In this document: positions 1-7,162 of the stretch, piece after piece
Layout of the letters: each line of letters begins with the position of its first letter
How positions within the stretch are numbered: position 1 is the first letter of the stretch
NCBI GenBank assembly: GCA_903909295.1
Contig: CAIVVG010000110.1
Span: forward strand, 1 to 15,980
DNA length: 15,980 bases
Reading direction: 5' to 3'
DNA from: an uncultured Chlamydiae bacterium
GTDB lineage: Bacteria > Chlamydiota > Chlamydiia > Chlamydiales > SM23-39
The notes under the pieces: generated by a model
The model's input: only the letters and a program-made list of their open reading frames with translations
The model's database searches: none
What the model was told of the DNA's origin: nothing
Made by a program: the position numbers and the translations under genes

Positions 1-143
1 AAAGTATATGGCCCCCCAATTTTGAAGTCGAAAATCGGCTCAAAAGAACCCTAAAATCGACCGAAACTTTTTACTTGGATAGGTTCAGAGACCAGGGCGC
101 CCCTATCGGTATACGTAACAAGTGCCCTTGCCTTAGTCGTTTA
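1..143. other. Non-coding tail downstream of the leftward operon
   Basis: This stretch follows the TGA of the leftward 1028-residue gene. I see no convincing reading frame, no tRNA-like fold, and no GC-rich hairpin followed by a T-run that would serve as a terminator for that operon. Two loosely similar pieces, CGATTTTAGG and CGATTTTCGA on the minus strand, are the only repetition noticed and are probably chance. Confidence 0.4.
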
Positions 144-3100
144 TCACGGCAATCCATCCTCTTGAAGGGCTCCCTTTTCCTCTGTTAGGGCGCGGGCCCC
201 TAACGTCATGCTTTGCAGCCAGGAGCTGGCTCTCGCTCTTTGGGGGGCCAATTCATGGTACCAGCGAGCTTTGAGGCGCAGTACCTGGAATATCCAAAAT
301 TCGCGAAACTGCTCGGCACGAGCCAATACTTCCGGGGAATAGAGAAGGAGGCTTTTGAGCTCTTTGGATCCATGGTCGAGGCTCAAAGTGACATACGAGC
401 CTTGGACAGTCTCTAAGTCAGGGGCCCGCTCGTCCCAATGCTTATCTTCTTTTCTGATTTGCGCAGCAGTATGCACTCGAATATAAAGCGGCAGTTTGAT
501 GAGTTTCTGTTCATCTTCAGTGACAGTGAGAGAAATTTTTAAAGGCGTCCTTCCAATTGGGACTTGTTTGATCGTCTCGATCAGAGGAGAGATGTCTGTA
601 GATTCAGAGCGGGCGCTATAAAATTCGGGATGGAGCTGTTCTTTAAATAGGTATTCGGGGATCAGCGCTCCGGGCGGGAAAATCTGCCCTTGTGCGGACG
701 CTCGAATGAGCGACAGGCCAGAGCTGCGGCCTTCGCCATCGGTCGTTAAGGCTTCCCAGTAAACGCGCCGGTAGCTGATTTTGGCTTCGCGGACAAAATT
801 CTTGATGAGCAAGGCCTCGTCCTCATTCAAGTCGACCTTGATTCTCTCGTCTTGAGGCTCCTCGCTGCACAGGAGCTGTTGACTGATTTCAAATAGGGCA
901 CAAAAAATAGCACCTCTCCTCTCTTGAGAAATCTCCTTTTGAGAAATCTCTAAGGTGACCGTGGTCGTATCTGCTCGTCTTTTCGAGGGACTGGCTACCG
1001 CTATCGAGAGAACAGGAAAGTTTTTGCGACTTAAATGCCAGCTGAAGTGAACCCCTAAACGATCGGTCCCTGGAACTTCCTTCCACTGCCCGTCATGGGC
1101 CTCTAGATGAGGGGAGGCCCAACGGATTTCCGTATCGCTCACTCCTGTAGTGCGCAAAAAATCGACGAGCGGTTGCAGGGGAGGGACAATTACCCTCAGA
1201 GTGCACTTTTCGCAGAGGGTTACAACCTGTTCTTTTTCCTCAAAACGAGCATCGTTGAACACTTCGCTCCACTTTTGATGAATCGATGCTAAAATAGAAT
1301 GGATGGTTTGATCGATCCGGAAGTCATTTCCCGTCTTTTCGATCAATTCAGCGCGCAACGAAGCCAGATACTCGGGTGCAAAAACAGCGATGGGGTGATG
1401 GCGATAGAGGTAGTAGAGAACCTGCGTCGGAAGGACGAGTCCTAAATGTTTCTTCAGCTCGAAAATGAACTTGCTTATGACCCTAAAAGGGGCCAGAGAG
1501 CCTCCTTTCTCGGAGACCACTCGGATCGCCTCGAGATAGAGGGAAAAGCGATCAGCCTCAGAAAAAGAATAACAGGTACTTAAACCCATGACCCATTCCT
1601 TGGCTTGGGCGATCTCAAATTCCACTGGAGAGTGTGCAAACTGGGCCCCTTGCGCAAGCACTCGCGCAAAAAAAGCTTCATCTTTTTTCTGGATCCCAAG
1701 AGCCGGACCATCCTTTTCCAATAAACCAAATACCAAAGGAGAGGGTTTCAGGATGAACTCTCTGAGCATCCCAAAGAAGGGTGCTTCGAACTTAAACTCA
1801 TAGGCCTTGATATGGGAAAGAAACCGATCGGTTCGATTGATGGTCTCTCCAATGTGGACAGAGTGGCCATTTAAAACGATCGGTGGATTGAGGAAAAGGG
1901 CTTCTACCCCAGTCACAGGTTTGTTCTCCTCCTTTAACCTGGCAATCACTTCTCTCAAAACAGACTGTAGAAGGGGCAGGATCTGAGCACCGACCTCTGT
2001 ATTGGCACGGCAAAAATGGTTGATGATCGAAGGGGTGAGGCCTATTTCAGGGAGTTCTTTTAACGCGTTGAAAAAGCCCAAAAATAAACCGCGCCTTGCC
2101 AGAGGAAGGGTAAAGAAAAAAGAAAAAAGGGAATAGGTATCGGGATTTTGTGGATCGGCGGCGAGTTTTAAGGTAGCCTCTAGAGCTCCTTCGAGATCCC
2201 CTTTCAGCTCGCCTGGAGCTTTTTCTACAACTTTCTTGTGTAAACAGATTTCCAATAAGATGGGTTTTGTCTCTTCTTTAACCTGGTTGTACTCCACCAA
2301 AGAAAAATAGGTCTGCAGGGCGGTCAGATAGCGTTTTGAGTTCTCGTCGATCTTACTCCAATCTTGGCCCCGAGCCCTTTCTCGGTACGCCAGGAAACAG
2401 ATCAGATCGGAGCGGGTCCTTTCATCCTCGCAAATGCCCTTGAGATACTTTTTTAAGGGGGGTTGAAATAGAAACCCGATGGATTGCTCCATCCAGGTAA
2501 CCGTGCTGTCGATGACAAACTGGGGGAAAGGGACGTCGGGAGCCCCTGGCGGAATTTTCTCGTACGCATCCACCTGGGATGGGAACCAGCGGACAATCCC
2601 CAACTTCTCCCGGATTTTATCCACTGCCTCCTGTCCTCCCCATCTGGGTAGAAGATCTAAAAAGTAGACTGATTTTCCATGGGCGTCGATCAAGGCTCCC
2701 CCCGTGCAAAGCAACTTCCACACTCTCAACTTTTCATCGCCCGTCGGTTCTTCGTCCCCCCCTTGGAAGAGTTTATTCAACACGCCCAGCGCCAAGGACC
2801 TCTCCATCCGAATGCGCTTGATTATCTTCTGCATTTCTTTATCCGGACTGCGTGTTTGAAAGAGCAAAAAGGGCAGCGAGTCCCAGGCCCTTGCTCGGAA
2901 AAAGTGGACCAGTTTTTTTTTGTTTCTGGCCGAAGAAAAACAGTAGGTGAGCTCCTTGGTCTTTTCAAAAGAAGCGGAGTGATAAGGGATTCCTTCTCGA
3001 TCCCGGAGTTCTCTATAAGCATATTGAGCCTTGAGTACCACGGCTTGATCTTCTCTGCTCAATTGGCTTGCAGTGTATTTCACATAACGATCCCCAAAAA

Positions 3101-3230
3101 TGACGGGCCATGCAGCAAACACATCCACTCTGAGCGCTTCTGTGGGATTGGCTTTTGTGTCTCGCATCATCGCATAAACAGTTCGATCAGCCAGTTGGGC
3201 CAATTGGGACACTTCCGTTGCTAAAGCCAT
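144..3230 (-). CDS. Large soluble protein of unknown function (1028 aa), last gene of leftward operon
   Basis: I do not recognise this protein. It has no signal peptide (it begins MALATEVSQLAQLADRT) and no clear transmembrane segment. Its most hydrophobic stretch, around residues 365-390, is rich in Phe and Leu but interrupted by an Arg pair. The rest is charged and looks mostly helical to about residue 700, then more strand-like, with alternating hydrophobic residues around 880-960. No Walker, kinase or protease motif was seen. The ATG lies 3 nt after the TAA of the 231-aa gene, and an AAGGGG sequence about 9 nt upstream is a credible ribosome site, so it is translationally linked to the two upstream membrane-protein genes. 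The full-length open frame on one strand supports a real gene. It could be a chlamydia-restricted host-interaction protein, but that rests only on context and lack of recognisable domains. Confidence 0.8.
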   Translation of the reverse strand: MALATEVSQLAQLADRTVYAMMRDTKANPTEALRVDVFAAWPVIFGDRYVKYTASQLSREDQAVVLKAQYAYRELRDREGIPYHSASFEKTKELTYCFSSARNKKKLVHFFRARAWDSLPFLLFQTRSPDKEMQKIIKRIRMERSLALGVLNKLFQGGDEEPTGDEKLRVWKLLCTGGALIDAHGKSVYFLDLLPRWGGQEAVDKIREKLGIVRWFPSQVDAYEKIPPGAPDVPFPQFVIDSTVTWMEQSIGFLFQPPLKKYLKGICEDERTRSDLICFLAYRERARGQDWSKIDENSKRYLTALQTYFSLVEYNQVKEETKPILLEICLHKKVVEKAPGELKGDLEGALEATLKLAADPQNPDTYSLFSFFFTLPLARRGLFLGFFNALKELPEIGLTPSIINHFCRANTEVGAQILPLLQSVLREVIARLKEENKPVTGVEALFLNPPIVLNGHSVHIGETINRTDRFLSHIKAYEFKFEAPFFGMLREFILKPSPLVFGLLEKDGPALGIQKKDEAFFARVLAQGAQFAHSPVEFEIAQAKEWVMGLSTCYSFSEADRFSLYLEAIRVVSEKGGSLAPFRVISKFIFELKKHLGLVLPTQVLYYLYRHHPIAVFAPEYLASLRAELIEKTGNDFRIDQTIHSILASIHQKWSEVFNDARFEEKEQVVTLCEKCTLRVIVPPLQPLVDFLRTTGVSDTEIRWASPHLEAHDGQWKEVPGTDRLGVHFSWHLSRKNFPVLSIAVASPSKRRADTTTVTLEISQKEISQERRGAIFCALFEISQQLLCSEEPQDERIKVDLNEDEALLIKNFVREAKISYRRVYWEALTTDGEGRSSGLSLIRASAQGQIFPPGALIPEYLFKEQLHPEFYSARSESTDISPLIETIKQVPIGRTPLKISLTVTEDEQKLIKLPLYIRVHTAAQIRKEDKHWDERAPDLETVQGSYVTLSLDHGSKELKSLLLYSPEVLARAEQFREFWIFQVLRLKARWYHELAPQRARASSWLQSMTLGARALTEEKGALQEDGLP
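2913..2921 (-). repeat. A9 homopolymer (T9 on the + strand) inside the 1028-aa gene
   Basis: Nine consecutive As on the coding strand encode part of an Asn-Lys-Lys-Lys-Leu stretch near residue 104. A runs of this length are known sites of RNA polymerase slippage in AT-rich bacterial symbionts. The frame here is intact as written, so slippage would reduce rather than restore product. Confidence 0.6.
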
Positions 3231-3233
3231 ATT

Positions 3234-3929
3234 TTAAGTCCCCTTTTGGAGCACATTTTTTGCAGTGATAAGGACATTCGCAGCAAACAGAGTTTGGATG
3301 TCACGGGGATCCCCTTCCCAGTTTTGTAGGTCCTTCACAAGTCGGGTTCCCATGTCCCATCCGTATCCCGCCCAGGCTACATCAGCCGCAATCTGGTAAG
3401 AGAGGTCGTTGTTAGCCGCCAAATCGGAGCTTCTGATGTTGATGGTGCTAGTGCCGACAAAAAAGGCCAATACAGGCAAACGGGGGTTGAGCAAGAGGGT
3501 GGTGAACGCCCAGTCGCGCAATCGGCTGTTTTCTTCTGCGGCACTCGAACGGAACGCCCAATAAGCCGCTGCAGAGGCGAGAGCGCAACTTCCATAGGCA
3601 ATCCCTAAAGCCCTTTTCTGGTTCTCATCTTGCAGCGCCCATCCTGCTTGGTAGACGACAAAGGCGGGAAAGGCCAATTCTGCAAGAGCCCCCCAAGCCA
3701 CTCTGTAGCTCTTATAGGCCAAGTGGTCGACTGGAAGATACGGATGATCCTTCAATTCAGAGAGATCTTTTCGTGGAACAGAGCAAAGCCGCTCTCTAAA
3801 ACCCTCGCTTCCCATACCGGTCAAAAGCCCTACAGCGCCTCCTGCTACGAAGGTCCAAGGTTCAGAGAGAGGGATCAGTAGGCACAGAGGGACGAGCCCC
3901 CCCCGCCGTATCGACGGCCGATCGAACAT
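3234..3929 (-). CDS. Hypothetical membrane protein (231 aa), overlaps upstream gene by 68 nt
   Basis: The product is unknown. It has about four hydrophobic segments (residues roughly 11-40, 74-100, 110-130 and 142-165) separated by short charged loops such as PRKDLSELKD, so it is probably an integral membrane protein. The ATG at 3929 is poorly supported. A GGAGG sits only one base before it, too close to act as a normal ribosome site, and the first 23 codons overlap the end of the 276-aa gene in another frame. The overlap contains a G8 run (3897-3904), and removing one G would join the two frames into one protein of about 480 residues. The next ATG (codon 39) would cut off the first hydrophobic segment. 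The VAGG-G motif followed by a PRK-containing loop and an LP-AYKSYRV-like segment resembles the upstream protein, suggesting related halves. The alternative is a separately translated paralogue. Confidence 0.65.
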   Translation of the reverse strand: MFDRPSIRRGGLVPLCLLIPLSEPWTFVAGGAVGLLTGMGSEGFRERLCSVPRKDLSELKDHPYLPVDHLAYKSYRVAWGALAELAFPAFVVYQAGWALQDENQKRALGIAYGSCALASAAAYWAFRSSAAEENSRLRDWAFTTLLLNPRLPVLAFFVGTSTINIRSSDLAANNDLSYQIAADVAWAGYGWDMGTRLVKDLQNWEGDPRDIQTLFAANVLITAKNVLQKGT

Positions 3930-4692
3930 GCCTCCACTTCGTCCCCAGTAACTCCCCTCCCCTCTCCAGGACCCTCACTTTTCCATGAACCCACGCGGCG
4001 TTCCTTTCTCCTATAATTTCGGCCACAAAAAAAGGGCCAAAGAACCCAGCGCAAAATGCAGCTACCGGATCGGAAGACAAGACCCTGATCGCACCACACC
4101 CGAGAGCAGCCATAGCCCCTGCTGCCTGTCTGTATTCGGAGGGGAGAAAGGCCTCTTTAAACGTCTTCTGTTCCTCGAACGGGGTGGGAACGCTGCTCTC
4201 TATATCGACCGAGCCAATACGGGTCATCTGACGGGCGAGCCAAGCGCCTCCCAGCCCAAGAATCGTATTGACCGTCTCCTCTTGCGTATGATCTAAGTGA
4301 ACGTCGTAGTACATTTGAGAGACAGCAAAGAGAGCCGGTTGTGTTGTGATATTCGCAAGAACTTTGTGAGCGGTGTAACAGGCCTTCTTGGCGGGAAGTG
4401 AATCGAAGTCGATCGGTTTACGCGGATCTCGAGCAGCGATCGCTGTGCCTATGGCCAATGCCGAATCCAAGGTGAGCTGAAGCCCTATCCCCCCAGCGAC
4501 GTAGGTAGAGACCCTTTCTGCCGGAGTGGGATCTCGATTGAGGACGGCTGCCGCAGCGGCTACTGCCGTCATCCCGACACCCGTGAACAATTGAACAAGC
4601 CTTTTCCCTACCCGTTCCCAACAACCGCGAGGAAGCGGTTCGGGTAGATCTTCCATTCCAATTCCAATCGGGGTATACCGAGTTACTGACAT
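3862..4692 (-). CDS. Hypothetical membrane protein (276 aa), first gene of leftward operon
   Basis: I do not recognise this protein. After a charged N-terminus of about 32 residues it has two adjacent hydrophobic stretches (about 33-53, Ala-rich, and 64-87). A polar middle region follows (PRKPIDFDSLPAKK and after), then two more hydrophobic stretches around 190-210 and 212-232 and a basic C-terminus. This looks like a polytopic or hairpin-inserting membrane protein. The ATG at 4692 is well supported by an AAGGAG ribosome site ending 5 nt upstream, and a strong promoter lies at 4721-4749. The reading frame ends inside the 231-aa gene, 35 nt beyond a G8 run. The last residues (after about 262) may therefore belong to a frame-shifted tail rather than the native C-terminus. 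Paired hydrophobic segments next to glycosyltransferase genes in a chlamydia could mean an envelope or inclusion-membrane location, which is inference only. Confidence 0.75.
   Translation of the reverse strand: MSVTRYTPIGIGMEDLPEPLPRGCWERVGKRLVQLFTGVGMTAVAAAAAVLNRDPTPAERVSTYVAGGIGLQLTLDSALAIGTAIAARDPRKPIDFDSLPAKKACYTAHKVLANITTQPALFAVSQMYYDVHLDHTQEETVNTILGLGGAWLARQMTRIGSVDIESSVPTPFEEQKTFKEAFLPSEYRQAAGAMAALGCGAIRVLSSDPVAAFCAGFFGPFFVAEIIGERNAAWVHGKVRVLERGGELLGTKWRHVRSAVDTAGGARPSVPTDPSL
3897..3904 (-). repeat. G8 homopolymer at the frame junction of two membrane-protein genes
   Basis: Eight Gs on the coding (minus) strand lie inside the 68-nt overlap of the 276-aa and 231-aa genes. With seven Gs the 276-aa frame (GCG GGG GGG) would continue as CTC GTC CCT, which is the 231-aa frame. 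Poly-G tracts of this kind switch surface-protein genes on and off in Chlamydia pneumoniae pmp genes and in many other bacteria. A homopolymer length error in the assembly is the simpler alternative. Confidence 0.75.
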
Positions 4693-4720
4693 AGACTCTC
4701 CTTAAATTTTTTGTTGGGAG

Positions 4721-4749
4721 GTTATAAAGAATAAAAATTTTCCTGTCCA
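4721..4749 (-). promoter_or_regulatory. Sigma-70-type promoter of the leftward three-gene operon
   Basis: On the minus strand, TGGACA (4744-4749, five of six matches to TTGACA) is followed by a 17-nt AT-rich spacer and TATAAC (4721-4726, five of six matches to TATAAT). The expected start, near 4714, gives a leader of about 20 nt holding the AAGGAG ribosome site of the 276-aa gene. It is the best-formed promoter seen in the window. Confidence 0.65.
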
Positions 4750-4765
4750 CAAAATTTTTTTGACC

Positions 4766-4771
4766 TATACT
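4766..4771 (+). promoter_or_regulatory. -10 element of the GT25-type gene, 7 nt before its ATG
   Basis: TATACT matches the -10 consensus at five of six positions. The -35 region at the right distance (4743-4748) is poor, and it overlaps the -35 of the divergent promoter. Transcription would start at or next to the A of the ATG at 4779. No Shine-Dalgarno sequence lies between, so the mRNA may be leaderless. Confidence 0.4.
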
Positions 4772-4778
4772 GGTTGTC

Positions 4779-6251
4779 ATGAAACGGTGGCTTGCGATCA
4801 GCCTCTTCTGTAGTGTTTCCCTCTTTGCGGGGATCGACGCCCATTTTCGGAAAGTGCCCGAGCGTCCCCTACTCCATCAAGTCCCTCAGATCGACGCGAT
4901 TTATCTCATCAACCTCGATGCGCGGCCAGACAAATGGCAGCGCTCACTCAGAGAGTTGCAGCCCTACGGAATTGTCCCTTGCCGCTTTCCGGCGATCAAC
5001 GGATGGGAGCTGCCCCTAAAAACGTTGAATGAGCTCGGCGTCCGATTTGAACAGGGCATGACGGGAGGCTCTTGGGCAAAACGGCCTGATCTGGTTGGTT
5101 TAGTGGACGATTTTCTTAAAAAAGACCAGATCGGTCAGGTTTTCTTTGCTTGCTGGATGTCGCAGGGAGCCATTGGGTGTTCGCTGAGCCACTTGTCTGT
5201 ACTCCAGGATGCTTACGATGCGGGCTATGAGACGATCTGGATCATGGAAGATGATATCCAGGTGCTCTCAGACCCCAATCAGCTCTCCTTGCTGGTTGAA
5301 AAATTGGACACCCTCGCCAGTGGGTGGGATGTCCTTTATACCGATATCGATACAGACCCCGATCAGATTTATTACCCCGCAGAAAACGATTTTCAGAGCG
5401 ACTTAAAGGGGGACCTGTGGTTTTTTTGGCGACCCGATCTGCCTCTGGACCAAAATAAACTCCGAAGAAGAAAAATCCTCAGCGCGGATTTTCTCCAAAT
5501 TGGAAGTCGCATGAGAACCCACTCGATGATTATCCGTCGGTCGGGGATGAAAAAAATTCTCGAGGCGGAAAAAAAGAGGCATCTCTTTGTCCCGTATGAC
5601 CATGAGCTGGCCCTCACCCCCGATATTCGCCTTTACACGCTCCGTTATCCTCTCGTCACTTTCCAAGAGAGCAGCTCCGATACGAAAGCTCCCCTAGCCT
5701 CATCTTGGATTGCGCACAAAGAGAAAGAGCTCCAAGGACACCCAGACCCGAATGAGGCCACTTTATTGATGGAATATGTGTACCAAATGCGGCCAGAAGT
5801 GTGTTTAGAGGTGGGCGCTTTCAACGGAGTGGCGACCTATCCGCTGGCGCAAGCGCTCAAATTCGTAGGACAAGGGACCCTGCATGCAGTGGACGAGTGG
5901 GATAAAAAACAACCCCAACTGGAACGGACCTACCAGCAGTTCCTCCATTTGATTTTATCTGCTGATTTAGAGCCTTATTGCCAAATTGTACGAAAGAAAC
6001 CTCTCGAGGCAAGCGCTGCATTCAAGGATGGGTCTATTGATTTTCTCTACCTGCGAGGAGACCTTCAAGAGGCCAAGGCCTATTTACCGAAAGTAAAATC
6101 AGGGGGGACAATCTGGCTCACGAATGGGGATAAGCTCTTGAGCGCTCCTACGGTCGATTATTTAATGCAGGAGTGTGAATGGGACCGAGAGCATTTCATC
6201 AATATCCGCTCGGTGATTTTTAGGAAGAAGTGTGGTAAACTCTCCCTCTAA
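4779..6251 (+). CDS. Exported glycosyltransferase family 25 protein fused to a methyltransferase-like domain (490 aa)
   Basis: Residues 1-21 look like a Sec signal peptide (MKRWLAISLFCSVSLFAG). The next part matches the GT25 family of LPS and collagen galactosyl/glucosyltransferases: YLINLDARPDKW at 42-53, AINGWEL near 72-78, GAIGCSLSHLSVLQDA at 130-145, and the acidic EDD at 157-159 as the expected metal/nucleotide-sugar site. The GT domain ends near residue 300. From about 325 a second domain resembles a class I SAM-dependent methyltransferase: LEVGAFNGVATYPLAQAL around 344-361 as motif I, HAVDEWD as the acidic end of strand 2, and an IDFLYLRGD segment. GT25 proteins are usually about 250-300 residues, so this is a fusion. 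The frame is intact. The ATG is chosen because it opens the signal peptide, although no ribosome site precedes it. The gene faces the GT10-type gene, and their stop codons interlock. Sugar donor and acceptor cannot be told from sequence. Confidence 0.85.
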   Translation: MKRWLAISLFCSVSLFAGIDAHFRKVPERPLLHQVPQIDAIYLINLDARPDKWQRSLRELQPYGIVPCRFPAINGWELPLKTLNELGVRFEQGMTGGSWAKRPDLVGLVDDFLKKDQIGQVFFACWMSQGAIGCSLSHLSVLQDAYDAGYETIWIMEDDIQVLSDPNQLSLLVEKLDTLASGWDVLYTDIDTDPDQIYYPAENDFQSDLKGDLWFFWRPDLPLDQNKLRRRKILSADFLQIGSRMRTHSMIIRRSGMKKILEAEKKRHLFVPYDHELALTPDIRLYTLRYPLVTFQESSSDTKAPLASSWIAHKEKELQGHPDPNEATLLMEYVYQMRPEVCLEVGAFNGVATYPLAQALKFVGQGTLHAVDEWDKKQPQLERTYQQFLHLILSADLEPYCQIVRKKPLEASAAFKDGSIDFLYLRGDLQEAKAYLPKVKSGGTIWLTNGDKLLSAPTVDYLMQECEWDREHFINIRSVIFRKKCGKLSL

Positions 6252-7147
6252 TCACAAACAACTGCTCGGTAAAACGTCTCATCGAAATGGGCTGGTGAAA
6301 AAACCTGGGCCTGCTCACTTTGAATGAACTTTCTGATAGACGCAAGGTACCCCTCGTACTGCTCTTTCGTCATCACTTTCATAAAGCGGTAGAGCTCTTC
6401 TTTGGTTTTAAAATCTCGGTAGTCGATGTAGCACTCTTTGGGGATGTACTGCTCCACGTTGGTCGCTCCCCAATAAACGGGCACGCAGCCTGCTGCAAAG
6501 CAACCAAAAATTTTCTCCGTGATGTAGCCCCGATAAAGAGGCGTATTCTCAAAGCAAATGCAAAATTTGTAGTCTTTCAAGACATTGTATTTCTGGGGTC
6601 CTGAGTGGGTTCCGGGAATCGTTCCCTTGTACATCTTGGAGGTGGCAAGGAAGTCCGGCGTTTTTCCGTAAAACTCAAACTCCCCTTCTGGTTTAGCGCT
6701 AAAAAACTCGACCATTTGTAGGCGGGCGGGTGTCCAATTGGAGGCGACGAGGGTGCAAAATTTCTTCGACTCGAAGGGAGGCAAGTGGCTCCGCATCGGC
6801 TTGAGATGGGGATAGTAGAGTTTGAAAAACTTGACTCCGTCGACAAGCGAGTCATCCCAGGTATAAACGCGAGAAAACCACTGGTAATAGGCGGGATCGA
6901 GCTTATAGGGCTCCCAGAAAAAGTGGACCAATTTATCTTTGGGGATGTGGATCAGGTCGGGTAGGTCGAGGCAATTATTCATCACGATGGCCCGCTTGAG
7001 GGAAGGGTCTTTTGGGTTGGGAACTGGGTAGCGGACTTCGATATCGAAACCAGCTTGGAGCACTTGGGTTCTTTGCAGGGGCATCTCAGCGAGGTCAAAA
7101 TTGGCGACAATGCTCACCCTGTCCGCAAAAAGGGCCAGGGGGAGCAA
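6248..7147 (-). CDS. Glycosyltransferase family 10 (alpha-1,3/4-fucosyltransferase-type) protein
   Basis: The C-terminal half carries the GT10 signature. YKFCICFEN at 193-201 is followed by TPLYRGYITEK (202-212) and AGCVPVYWGA (219-228), the GDP-fucose-binding segment; a further conserved piece, ASNWTPARL, is near 135-143. Family members move fucose from GDP-fucose to GlcNAc-containing glycans. As written, the only start in this frame that keeps the hydrophobic leader is a TTG at 7145-7147, giving MLPLALFADR, half of a signal peptide. An ATG at 7164-7166, overlapping the proC stop as ATGA, lies in another frame. If the intervening C6 run had five Cs, that ATG would give MKLFPLLLPLALFA and continue in this frame, a textbook signal peptide. 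The true gene therefore probably spans 6248-7166 with a one-base frameshift, which is natural, switchable or a sequencing error. It is probably co-transcribed with proC. Confidence 0.85.
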   Translation of the reverse strand: MLPLALFADRVSIVANFDLAEMPLQRTQVLQAGFDIEVRYPVPNPKDPSLKRAIVMNNCLDLPDLIHIPKDKLVHFFWEPYKLDPAYYQWFSRVYTWDDSLVDGVKFFKLYYPHLKPMRSHLPPFESKKFCTLVASNWTPARLQMVEFFSAKPEGEFEFYGKTPDFLATSKMYKGTIPGTHSGPQKYNVLKDYKFCICFENTPLYRGYITEKIFGCFAAGCVPVYWGATNVEQYIPKECYIDYRDFKTKEELYRFMKVMTKEQYEGYLASIRKFIQSEQAQVFSPAHFDETFYRAVVCD

Positions 7148-7149
7148 GA

Positions 7150-7155
7150 GGGGGG
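7150..7155 (-). repeat. C6 run that breaks the start of the GT10-type gene
   Basis: On the coding strand the sequence is ATGAAACTCTTC followed by Cs and then TCTTGCTC. Six Cs put ATG 7166 out of frame with the glycosyltransferase; five Cs put it in frame and complete a signal peptide. Poly-C tracts switch fucosyltransferase genes in Helicobacter pylori, but six Cs is short for frequent slippage. Confidence 0.7.
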
Positions 7156-7162
7156 AAGAGTT

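Noticed and set aside
2679..3224. 181-codon open frame on the + strand
   Set aside because: It lies wholly opposite the intact 1028-aa gene, has no ribosome site, and its translation has low-complexity Pro/Arg/Ser character typical of an antisense shadow.
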